A DNA stretch of 64,000 nucleotides from Staphylococcus delphini (GTDB taxonomy: Bacteria; Bacillota; Bacilli; Staphylococcales; Staphylococcaceae): the NCBI RefSeq assembly GCF_900636325.1, contig NZ_LR134263.1, positions 1,736,001 through 1,800,000 of the forward strand. Reading direction: 5' to 3'. Under the pieces are notes generated by a model. The model was given only the letters and a program-made list of their open reading frames with translations, searched no databases and was not told the DNA's origin. Numbering within the stretch: the stretch's first letter is position 1; every line of letters starts with the position of its first letter. The position numbers were made by a program, and so were the translations under genes. Shown here in pieces: positions 36,859 through 45,900 of this stretch.

Positions 36859-37020
36859 TTGTATATTTTTTTATGCATATGATATGTTTTAAAAAAAAAC
36901 GCCTAACCAACTTTCTCAGTGAAGATTAGGAGCTATAAACATAGCAACATATGTTTTACTATTACAACCTATATTTTGGTGCCCTCGTTATAATGGTAAA
37001 GGGGCTTTTTTTGTTTTTCT
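36859..37020 (+). ncRNA. Degenerate antitoxin RNA locus, copy 3
   Basis: Homologous to 32695-32880 but decayed. TTGTAT (36859-36864) and TATGAT (36878-36883) are only 13 bases apart because of a 4-base deletion. The part between AACATAGCAACATA and TGTTTTACTATTACA has lost about 20 bases. The terminator is also altered (CCCTCGTTATAATGGTAAAG then GGGC). The promoter is probably dead. Confidence 0.55.
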
Positions 37021-37065
37021 ATTTTGAAATCTAATAAGAAAATAGAAAATGATGGGGAAGTACAT
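36988..37065 (-). pseudogene. Remnant of an Fst-type toxin C-terminus, copy 3
   Basis: The minus strand reads IIFYFLIRFQNRKTKK, in register with IIVYFLIKYRHKKTKK of the intact toxin, next to the copy 3 antitoxin. The normal N-terminus and ribosome site are missing upstream. They reappear about 500 bases to the right (37562-37640). An ATG at 37065 exists but has no good ribosome site. Confidence 0.65.
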
Positions 37066-37195
37066 TGCGTTTCCAAAATCCTTTTCTTCATATGAATACA
37101 AACTAAAATGTGAAAAATAAATGAATCAAGATAAATGGGACTCAAAAATTTTGGTATTTTAACTTAATCCACATGTCTCATCGATTTACAATACT

Positions 37196-37436
37196 TTGAT
37201 TCAAATTGCGAAAATGGACGAGACTCCTGAGGGATGAATCAATAGCACAAACACGATTTCTGATTTTTTAAAGAGAATTATGATTAACGCAGTAGCTGCC
37301 CGACTTCTCAATGTGATACTTTTGAGAAGTCTAGTCAACCTTACAGGGGCAGTACGACGAAAACTTTGTTGCACATGAGATTTCCGTACTGCTCCCAGAA
37401 TCCACCAACGTTTCCACTACAAATGTTACGGTTCAA
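37196..37436. repeat. Long dispersed repeat, copy 2
   Basis: Partner of 36256-36504. It includes GAAAATGGACGAGACTCCTG, GGCAGTACGACGAAAACTT, and CCGTACTGCTCCC; CAGTACG/CGTACTG forms a hairpin. It ends CCACCAACGTTTCCACTAC. It lies inside the gap that splits the copy 3 toxin. 37437-37561 has the further hairpin-forming GGGGCAGCCCC at 37459-37469. Confidence 0.75.
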
Positions 37437-37561
37437 TGATAGCGTTGGTGAGTCGAAGGGGCAGCCCCTACCATGAAAGCAATTGAAAACGCACAAAAGC
37501 ATATCAATGAGACACATGATTAAAATCAATCCAAAATATGAATGTCCTATCCTCATGTTTT

Positions 37562-37814
37562 TATCGTCAACATATGCATCATCCCCTACTATTACAGATT
37601 TAACATACTGCAGGTGAAACATATGACAAATAGGTTTCTATGCTTTTGTGAATGTACGATAAGCACATTTCATTATTTTCAAATGTATATTGAGTGCAAC
37701 AATAAAATTTAAAAAGACATATCTGTATTAAACATCACGGTACATTCATTTCTAAATATACCTTGATGTATGTATCTAAATAACAAACAGATTTTTAGAT
37801 CTAGAAAAATATAA
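37562..37814. repeat. Toxin 5' region repeat, copy B
   Basis: Matches 32957-33213. On the minus strand it retains the toxin ribosome-site region (GTAGGGGATGATGCATATG) and the first codons (MLTIKT then stop), where similarity to the intact toxin breaks. The -10 region and the far end (TTTTTAGATCTAGAAAAAT) are kept. The sequence to 37946 shows no gene. Confidence 0.75.
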
Positions 37815-37946
37815 AGACTCGGATCACTTAATATCCAAGTCTCGAATCTTTGTCAATTTTGCATCGTACTATCATAACAGACGTATTGCTATACCTTCTA
37901 ACTCAGTCTACATATGTAAAGTCATTCACGGAACCTGACGCTATAT

Positions 37947-38186
37947 TTACTTATCCTCTTTCTTTGAACTCCCTACATCAATCACAGTGACGACAAGGGC
38001 AAATAAAAAGGCAATCATCAACCAATTGTCATAAATGCGATTTTTAAAGAAATGTGTAAACGTAATTTTGTCAACCGCATTGAATATTCGCGGATTCGGT
38101 GGTACATAACCGATCCAATACATTAATAATATGCCAGCCACACCGATGATAAAAGTGATGAAAAAATCTTTTAATAACTTTTCCAT
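37947..38186 (-). CDS. Small membrane protein, 79 aa, unknown
   Basis: Two hydrophobic helices (FFITFIIGVAGILLMYWIGY and NWLMIAFLFALVVTVIDVG) are separated by a 25-residue basic loop, and the tail is charged (SSKKEDK). No family recognised. The ATG at 38186 follows AGGAGG with 7 bases between; upstream codons to 38219 are open but less likely. It lies downstream of the infB terminator and is the first gene of the variable region. Confidence 0.75.
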   Translation of the reverse strand: MEKLLKDFFITFIIGVAGILLMYWIGYVPPNPRIFNAVDKITFTHFFKNRIYDNWLMIAFLFALVVTVIDVGSSKKEDK

Positions 38187-38356
38187 AAACGTCCTCCTTT
38201 GTTTGTCTTTATTATACAAAAGTTTAAAATTTAAAGGAATAAAGTTTTAGTTTTTTGCTACTTTAAAATACTTCACATATAAACGTTATATTAACAACAA
38301 AAACAAGTGTATGAAAAATCTCTTTTAAACTTTTTAAATCCATTTTTCACATAACA

Positions 38357-38393
38357 AAACCTCCTTCAATCCATCACAGACTCAAGGAGGTTT
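38357..38393 (-). terminator. infB terminator
   Basis: AAACCTCCTT (38357-38366) and AAGGAGGTTT (38384-38393) form a perfect 10-bp stem, 12 bases after the infB stop. On the minus strand it runs into TTTTGTTATG. Confidence 0.85.
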
Positions 38394-38404
38394 CATACCG
38401 TTCA

Positions 38405-40546
38405 TTATCTTTCTACTTCTACCATCACAAATGCTTCAATAATATCGCCTTCCTTAATATCATTGAATTTGGCAACTGTGATACCACATTCGTAACCTTG
38501 TGCAACTTCTTTGGCATCGTCTTTGAAACGTTTCAATGTATCTAATTCGCCTTCAAATAATACGACACCGTCACGAATCACACGGACACCCGCGTCACGT
38601 GTGATTTTACCTTCAGTGACATAACTACCCGCGATTGTACCGACTTTCGATACTTTGAATGTTTGACGTACTTCTGCTTGACCGATGACTTTTTCTTCAA
38701 ATTCAGGATCAAGCATGCCTTTCATTGCCGATTCGATTTCTTCAATCACGTTGTAGATGACACGGTGTAAACGCATGTCGACATTTTCAGCGTCTGCTGC
38801 ACGTTTTGCCCCTGCATCTGGACGGACATTAAAGCCGATAATGATACCGTTTGACGCATGTGCTAATGTCACGTCAGATTCATTGATGGCACCTGTTGCT
38901 GTATGAATAATACGCACGTTTACGCCTTCAACATCAATTTTCATTAATGACGCGGCTAATGCTTCCACTGAACCTTGTACGTCACCTTTGATGATGACAT
39001 TCAAGTCTTTCATTTCACCTTGTTTCATTTGTTCGAACAAGTTATCCAATGTTACGTTTTTGCTTTCTTGACGTTGTTGAATAATGTTTTCTTGTTCACG
39101 TGCTTCACCGATACGACGTGCTTTTTTCTCGTCTTTGAATACGACGAATCGGTCACCTGCTTGAGGTACGTCGCTTAAACCAGTGATTTCAACTGGTGTT
39201 GATGGACCTGCAGTTTTAATACGTTTACCAAGGTCGTTCACCATTGCACGGACTTTACCATGTGTATTACCGACTACAAGAGCATCGCCGACATTTAATG
39301 TACCGTTTTGGACAAGTAATGAAGCGGCAGGACCACGTGATTTGTCTAATTCAGCTTCGATCACTGTACCGACTGCTGCTTTATTCGGGTTCGCTTTCAA
39401 TTCTTGTACTTCAGAAACTAAGATAAGCATTTCAAGTAAATCGTCAATCCCTTCACCGCTTAACGCTGATAGTGGTACGAAAATAGTATCGCCACCCCAG
39501 TCTTCAGGGATGAGGTTGTATTCCGCTAATTCTTGCATTACACGGTCAGGGTTCGCTGTTGGTTTATCAATTTTGTTGACAGCAACGATAATTGGCACAT
39601 CCGCTTCTTTCGCATGGTTGATGGCTTCAATTGTTTGAGGCATCACACCATCATCAGCTGCGACAACTAAAATCGTAATGTCTGTCACTTGAGCACCACG
39701 CGCACGCATTGTTGTGAAAGCGGCGTGTCCTGGTGTATCTAAGAACGTGATTTTTTTGCCATTGTTCGTAATTTGGTAAGCACCGATATGTTGTGTGATA
39801 CCGCCTGCTTCTCCTTCAGTAACACGTGTATTACGAATTGAGTCTAGCAATGTCGTTTTACCGTGGTCAACGTGTCCCATGATTGTCACAACTGCTGGAC
39901 GTACGATTGCGTCTTCATCTTCTTCAACGTCATCAAAATAAATTGACAAGTCGTTATCATCAATGACCACTTCTTCTTCAAGTTCCACACCGTAATCTGA
40001 TGCAACTAATTCAAGTGCTTCAATATCTAAAGATTGGTTGATGTTCGCCATAATACCAAGTAAGAACAGTTTTTTAATAATTTCTGATGAATCTACGCCG
40101 AGTTTATCTGATAATTCACCCACTGTAATCCCTTCAGTGTAAGTGATTTTTGATGGCAATTCTTTAGGTTCGCTTGGTTGTTGTGGTGCATTTTTCTTGT
40201 TTTGCTTTTTGTTTTTATTACCTTTGTTGTTTTTCTTGTTTTGTTTAGGGCCGTTATTTTTACCCTTTTGTTGTTGATTGTTGTTGCCTTGTTTTTGGTT
40301 GTTATTTTGCTTTTGGTTACTACCTTGTTTTTGGTTTTTGTGATTTGATTGAGTATTTTTTTGCTCTTTTTGTTGTTTCGGAGCTTGGTTTTTTTTGAAT
40401 ACTTTATCCAACGCTTTCACTTGGTCATCTTCTAAAGTTTGCATGTGGTTGGACACTTCAATTCCCGTTTTCTTTAACTCATCAATTACATCTTTACTTT
40501 TAATATTTAAATCTTTGGCATACTCATAAATTCTTTGTTTACTCAT
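38405..40546 (-). CDS. infB: Translation initiation factor IF-2
   Basis: GTPase that places fMet-tRNA on the 30S subunit. The N-terminal IF2N domain ([19 protein letters not shown]) is followed by a low-complexity linker of N, Q, K and G (about 60-130), a second IF2N domain (GELSDKLGV), the G domain with [20 protein letters not shown] and NKID, and the C-terminal initiator-tRNA domains. AGGAG lies 7 bases before the ATG at 40546; 713 aa. It ends the rimP-nusA-ylxR-ylxQ-infB run. rbfA, normally next, is displaced by 10 kb. Confidence 0.98.
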   Translation of the reverse strand: MSKQRIYEYAKDLNIKSKDVIDELKKTGIEVSNHMQTLEDDQVKALDKVFKKNQAPKQQKEQKNTQSNHKNQKQGSNQKQNNNQKQGNNNQQQKGKNNGPKQNKKNNKGNKNKKQNKKNAPQQPSEPKELPSKITYTEGITVGELSDKLGVDSSEIIKKLFLLGIMANINQSLDIEALELVASDYGVELEEEVVIDDNDLSIYFDDVEEDEDAIVRPAVVTIMGHVDHGKTTLLDSIRNTRVTEGEAGGITQHIGAYQITNNGKKITFLDTPGHAAFTTMRARGAQVTDITILVVAADDGVMPQTIEAINHAKEADVPIIVAVNKIDKPTANPDRVMQELAEYNLIPEDWGGDTIFVPLSALSGEGIDDLLEMLILVSEVQELKANPNKAAVGTVIEAELDKSRGPAASLLVQNGTLNVGDALVVGNTHGKVRAMVNDLGKRIKTAGPSTPVEITGLSDVPQAGDRFVVFKDEKKARRIGEAREQENIIQQRQESKNVTLDNLFEQMKQGEMKDLNVIIKGDVQGSVEALAASLMKIDVEGVNVRIIHTATGAINESDVTLAHASNGIIIGFNVRPDAGAKRAADAENVDMRLHRVIYNVIEEIESAMKGMLDPEFEEKVIGQAEVRQTFKVSKVGTIAGSYVTEGKITRDAGVRVIRDGVVLFEGELDTLKRFKDDAKEVAQGYECGITVAKFNDIKEGDIIEAFVMVEVER

Positions 40547-40562
40547 TAAACCACTCCTAACA

Positions 40563-40868
40563 TTATTCATCTATCATTGACATCAACTTTTTTGCAAACC
40601 CTTGATCAGTAATACCGACATTGACACGTGCACCTTTACCTAACGCATCTCCTAAATCGTTACGGTTGCTGACAATGCGATATGGTGTTTGATAACTGTT
40701 ACATTTATTGATGATATTATTTTTCGTACTCTCAGACGCGTCACTTGCGATAAGCACAAGCTTTAAACGACGCTTTTTCACTTCAGTAATGATGACAGAT
40801 TCGCCTGTTTTCACTTTTCCAGCACGCATCGCCAAACCTAAAAAATTTAAAAATTGTTGTTCATTCAT
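40563..40868 (-). CDS. ylxQ: YlxQ, L7Ae-family RNA-binding protein
   Basis: 101 aa L7Ae/L30e/S12e/Gadd45-like protein ([41 protein letters not shown]). It probably binds kink-turn RNA, as Firmicutes YlxQ (RplGA) does. Its ATG overlaps the ylxR stop by 4 bases, and infB follows after 16 bases. Confidence 0.92.
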   Translation of the reverse strand: MNEQQFLNFLGLAMRAGKVKTGESVIITEVKKRRLKLVLIASDASESTKNNIINKCNSYQTPYRIVSNRNDLGDALGKGARVNVGITDQGFAKKLMSMIDE

Positions 40869-41152
40869 TTTGTCGGAATCTCTTCTCTATAAATCAGACG
40901 TATAATTTCTTTGTAAACAGGTTCAAGCGTTTCTTCTGACGCTTTAAAATAGTCCTCTAATTTGTGCGCCTGTTGTGCTTTTTCAATTAAAGCGATGTCT
41001 TTTGAAACGTAAGCCCCACGTCCCGGCATCTTTCCTGTTACGTCAGCTGAAATTTCGCCTTCTTTATTTTTGACAACACGAATCATCTCTTTTTTAGGTT
41101 TCATCTCATTAGATAAAATACATTTTCGCATAGGAATTTTTTTCTTTTTCAT
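40865..41152 (-). CDS. ylxR: YlxR-family RNA-binding/regulatory protein
   Basis: 95 aa with the family's hallmarks: PMRKCILSNE near the N-terminus and MPGRGAYV near residue 45. Typically coded between nusA and ylxQ. The family has been reported as nucleoid- or RNase P-associated; its role here is not settled. Confidence 0.92.
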   Translation of the reverse strand: MKKKKIPMRKCILSNEMKPKKEMIRVVKNKEGEISADVTGKMPGRGAYVSKDIALIEKAQQAHKLEDYFKASEETLEPVYKEIIRLIYREEIPTK

Positions 41153-41163
41153 AAAAATCCCTC

Positions 41164-42339
41164 CTAGTTCTCTTTACTTTCATCCTCTAAGCTTGCGTTG
41201 TCTTCAATGTGTTCATCCGTCGTTGCTTCTAAATCCATCTCTTCAGCTGTCATCGCTACAGGTTCAGTTTCAACAGTTGCTTCTTCTTCACCGATACCTA
41301 ACGCTTTTGCATCTGTTTCTGATTTAATATCGATTTTCCAACCTGTTAATTTCGCAGCAAGACGTGCGTTTTGACCACGTTTACCGATTGCTAATGACAG
41401 TTGATAATCTGGAACAATCACTGTTGTCGATTGATTTTCTTCGTCTACAATGACATCGATCACTTGTGACGGGCTCAATGCATTACGTACAAATACTTTC
41501 GGATCTTCACTCCATTGGACGATATCGATTTTTTCGCCACCTAATTCAGCCACAACTGCTTCTACACGTGCACCTTTCGCGCCGACACATGCACCAACTG
41601 CATCGATATCTGGATTTTCTGAGTACACACTAATTTTCGAACGGTCTCCCGCTTCACGCGCAACAGATTTCACTTCGACAGTACCTTCAAAAATTTCAGG
41701 TACTTCTTGTTCAAACAGACGTTTTAACAAACCTGGATGGCTACGTGATACGAAAATTTGAGGTCCTTTTGTCGTTTGTTCCACTTTGTTCACATATACT
41801 TTGATACGTTCATTTGGAAGATACGTTTCATTCGGACTACGTTCTGCTTCAGATAATACTGCTTCTGTACGTCCTAAATTCACGTAAACATAACGATGGT
41901 CCACACGGTCGATCACACCTGTCATAATGTCATCTTCTTTATCGATAAACTCTTCGTATAAAATTTCACGCTCTGCATCACGTAAACGTTGCATCACAGC
42001 TTGTTTCGCCGCTTGTGCACCGACACGGCCGAAATCTTTAGGTGTCACGTCTTCTTCGTAAATATCTCCAATTTCGTATGCTGGGTTTTTCACTAATGCC
42101 GTCGATAAATCGATTTCTTCACGGTGATCAAACACTTCTTCTACGACCTCTTTACGCGAAATCACTCGGAATGTCCCACTGTCTAAATTCAATTCAACAC
42201 GGACATTACGTGCGCTGTCATAGTTTTTCTTATATGCCGTAATTAAAGCTGCTTCAATTGCATCTACTAAAACTTCTCTAGGAATTTTTTTCTCTTTTTC
42301 CAAATATTCCGTTGCTAATAATAATTCGTTACTTTCCAC
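41164..42339 (-). CDS. nusA: Transcription termination/antitermination factor NusA
   Basis: RNA polymerase-binding factor. The N-terminal domain (1-125) is followed by an S1 domain (about 133-200, GVIDRVDHRYVYVNLGR) and two KH domains (ACVGAKGARVEAVV and AIGKRGQNARLAAKLTGW). It ends in an acidic tail and lacks the AR repeats of enterobacterial NusA, as usual in Firmicutes. The start is a GTG at 42339 after AGGAGG. 391 aa. Confidence 0.97.
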   Translation of the reverse strand: MESNELLLATEYLEKEKKIPREVLVDAIEAALITAYKKNYDSARNVRVELNLDSGTFRVISRKEVVEEVFDHREEIDLSTALVKNPAYEIGDIYEEDVTPKDFGRVGAQAAKQAVMQRLRDAEREILYEEFIDKEDDIMTGVIDRVDHRYVYVNLGRTEAVLSEAERSPNETYLPNERIKVYVNKVEQTTKGPQIFVSRSHPGLLKRLFEQEVPEIFEGTVEVKSVAREAGDRSKISVYSENPDIDAVGACVGAKGARVEAVVAELGGEKIDIVQWSEDPKVFVRNALSPSQVIDVIVDEENQSTTVIVPDYQLSLAIGKRGQNARLAAKLTGWKIDIKSETDAKALGIGEEEATVETEPVAMTAEEMDLEATTDEHIEDNASLEDESKEN

Positions 42340-42359
42340 TCATTTTCCTCCTTACGTCT

Positions 42360-42827
42360 TTAAAGCATAACTGCGTGACGTGCTTTAGCGATTTTATCAC
42401 GTGGAATCGTGATGGTTTTCGTCTTCGCTTTGACTTTCACTTCCATAGTAATGGCATCTTCAGTGACTGATTTCAAATGACCTAACCATTCTTTGTCACC
42501 TTCAATCGGTGCATATAATGATACAAAAATCGGTTGTTCAATCGCATTTTGAAAGCCTTTTTCATTTTTAATTGGGCGTTCTGCACCTGGTGATGACACG
42601 TCTAAATAGTACGCTTGTGGAATCGGATCTTGTTCATCCATTACTTCACTAATGCGTTCTGATGCGAGTGTACAATCATTCAAATCGACGCCACCTGGTT
42701 TATCGATGGCGATACGCAAATAATGATCTCGACCTTCTTTAGCAAACTCAACGTCTACTAATTCAAAGTTCAATTCGTCAAGGACAGGTTGTATTATGGT
42801 TTCAACTTGCTCTGTAACTTTACTCAT
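42360..42827 (-). CDS. rimP: Ribosome maturation factor RimP
   Basis: 155 aa factor for 30S assembly, with GRDHYLRIAIDKPGGVDLND and YYLDVSSPGAERPIKN. The ATG at 42827 follows AAGGGGG. It heads the nusA-infB operon, 20 bases before nusA. The polC terminator lies just upstream, so its promoter must be between 42830 and 42950. Confidence 0.95.
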   Translation of the reverse strand: MSKVTEQVETIIQPVLDELNFELVDVEFAKEGRDHYLRIAIDKPGGVDLNDCTLASERISEVMDEQDPIPQAYYLDVSSPGAERPIKNEKGFQNAIEQPIFVSLYAPIEGDKEWLGHLKSVTEDAITMEVKVKAKTKTITIPRDKIAKARHAVML

Positions 42828-42860
42828 ACGAGCCCCCTTATGACTGACAAACAAATAGAA

Positions 42861-42883
42861 AAGAGCGGGTAACACCCACTCTT
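42861..42883 (-). terminator. polC terminator
   Basis: AAGAGCGGGT (42861-42870) and ACCCACTCTT (42874-42883) pair with one mismatch around a 3-base loop. The stem is followed on the minus strand by TTCTATTTGTTTG. It lies between polC and rimP. Confidence 0.8.
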
Positions 42884-42951
42884 CCTACTTGAGTCTAATT
42901 TTATAAGCAACATCATTATATCATAGATTCCATTTTCCGACAAATTTATCT

Positions 42952-45900
42952 CTACATATCAAAGATGGACAACTGTGCTTTGTCAGGCATATTCGGTAAT
43001 GAGCCTAAACTATCGAGGTATTCAATGATTTTTTGTGATACCCCTGCTTTTTTGTTCAAATCTTCTTTCGATAAGAACGGTCCATCTTCACGTGCTTCAA
43101 CAATACGTTTCGCTACGTTTTCGCCAAGACCCGGCACAGCAACGAATGGCGGAATTAATGTGTCTCCTTCAATGATGAACTCATATGCCTGACTTTTCTC
43201 TAAGTTGACAGGTTGCATCCGGTAACCACGATGCGCCATTTCATTCATAATTTCTAATACAGTCAACACGTCTTTTTCTTTTTTACCTAAATCCATATAT
43301 CGCGCATACATATCTTTCACAGTTTGGCGGATACTGTCTTTGTCTTTCACCATCGTAATCAAATCAAAATCTGATGCACGCACAGTAAAATAACTTGCAT
43401 AATAATAAAGTGGATGATGCACTTTGAAATAAGCGATACGAACAGCCATTAACACGTAAGCTGCAGCATGGGCTTTCGGGAACATGTATTTAATTTTCTT
43501 ACATGAATCCATATACCAGTCTGGCACGTTATTTTCTCTCATCACTTGCTCAAATTCCTCTGTTAAGCCTTTACCTTTACGTACTGCTTCCATAATTTTA
43601 AAGGCGAGCGACGGTTCTAAACCCGCATACATCAAGTACACCATAATATCGTCACGACAACCGATACAGCTCGACAACGTACAAGTTCCACTACGAATCA
43701 GTTCTTGTGCATTACCTAGCCATACGTCGGTACCATGTGAAAGCCCTGAAATTTGTACAAGCTCTGAAAATGTCGTCGGTTTCGTATCTTCTAACATTTG
43801 ACGTACGAAGCCTGTCCCAAATTCTGGCACACCGAACGTTCCAGTTTTCGCTAAAATTTCCTCTTCTGTCACACCGAGCGCTTCTGGAGAACTGAAAATC
43901 CCCATCGTTTGTTGATCATCAACAGGAATCGTTTTCGGATCGATACCTGACAAGTCTTGTAACATCCGAATCATCGTAGGATCATCGTGTCCGAGAATAT
44001 CGAGTTTCAGAACGTTATCATGGATCGAATGGAAGTCAAAGTGCGTCGTCATCCAACTTGAACTTTGATCGTCTGCTGGATATTGAATTGGCGTAAAGTC
44101 AAAAATGTCCATATAATCTGGAACAACGATAATCCCACCTGGGTGCTGACCAGTCGTACGTTTAACACCTGTACAACCTTTTACGAGACGATCGACCTCA
44201 GCACCACGCTTATGAATGCCTTGATCATTTAAGTACCCTTTCACGAAACCAAATGCCGTTTTTTCAGCGACAGTACCAATTGTTCCGGCACGATAAACAT
44301 ATTCCTCACCGAACAAAACTTTCGTGTAGTTATGGGCTTTCGGTTGATATTCACCACTAAAGTTCAAGTCGATATCGGGTACTTTATCCCCTTTGAAGCC
44401 TAAGAACGTTTCGAACGGAATATCTTGTCCTTCTTTGATCATCTCTGTGCCACATTCACACGTTTTATCAGGCAAGTCAAAGCCTGAACCAACCGAACCA
44501 TCATCGAAAAACTCGCTCTTTTTACAACTTGGACAAATGTAATGCGGTGGCAGTGGGTTCACTTCTGTAATTTCCGTCATCGTCGCAACAAAGCTTGAAC
44601 CGACCGAACCCCGAGAACCTACTAAATAACCATCTTCTAATGACTTTTTAACGAGTCGTTGCGAAATTAAATAAATAACCGCAAATCCGTTCCCAATAAT
44701 ACTTTCTAATTCTTTCTCTAATCGATCAATAACAATCTGTGGCAAGTCCTCACCGTACAACTGTTTCGCATGACGATAACTCATTTCACGAATTTCTTCA
44801 TTTGCGCCGTCCATATTTGGCGTATACAGTTTATCTTTAATTGGAACAACTTTTTCAATGCGATCTGCCAACGCACGTGTATTTTCAACGACGATTTGAT
44901 GCGCACGTTCCTCACCTAAGAAATGGAAAGCATCTAACATTTCATCGGTCGTTCTAAAATGTGCTTCTGGTAACGTCGAACGGTTCAACGGGTTACCTGG
45001 TTGAGCGGCGATTAAAATACGACGTGCAATTGCATCATGTTCATGTAAATAGTGTGCATTTCCTGTCGCAATTACAGGAATTTGATTCGTTTCTCCCACT
45101 TTTAAAATACGCTCATAAATTTCGACAAGCGTTTCATTGTCACGAATCAAGTCACGATCCAGTAAATCTTGATACAACGCAGGCGGTTGCACTTCAATAT
45201 AATCATAATATTTCGCAATCCGTTCAACTTCAGATTGATCACGTTGCATGACGGCTGTAAATACTTCACCTTCATCACATGCAGTACCGACTAACAAGCC
45301 TTCACGATGCTCATCTAGTAATGAACGTGGGATACGAGGTGTACGGTAATAATATTGCACGAGTGACGCGCTGACAATTTTAAACAAGTTTTTAAGCCCT
45401 GTTTGATTTTGCACGATTAATGTGACGTGTTGAGGGCGTGCGCGTTTGTAAGCATCTTCATTCGATAATTTTTTGTTAATGTCTTGATGGTTGTGCACAT
45501 CTAACGCTTTTAATTGTGCCAACATCTTCACAAAAATATAAGCTGTTGCTTCCGTATCATAAATCGCACGGTGATGTTGTGTGAGCTCTACGCCATATTT
45601 TTTAGCTAAAAAGTTCAAGCCATGTTTACCATAACTTGTGTTAATCGTACGTGACAATTCAAGTGTATCAATCACCGCATTTGTCGAAGGACCAAAGCCG
45701 AGACGTTCGTAACCGGTGTCGATAAAGCCCATGTCGAACGAGGCATTATGGGCAACGAAAATCGCGTCGCCTACCCATGCTTTAAATTCAGTGAGCACTT
45801 CTTCTATTTCAGGTGCATCTTTTAGCATATCGTCTGTAATATGCGTCAAGTTTTTAATCGTTTCAGTCAATTTTTCATGCGGATTGCTAAAACGCTCAAA

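Noticed and set aside
37341..37622. 93-codon minus-strand frame with one hydrophobic stretch
   Set aside because: It runs through the toxin 5' remnant, a hairpin and the long dispersed repeat; its start and composition are by-products of those repeats and no ribosome site fits.
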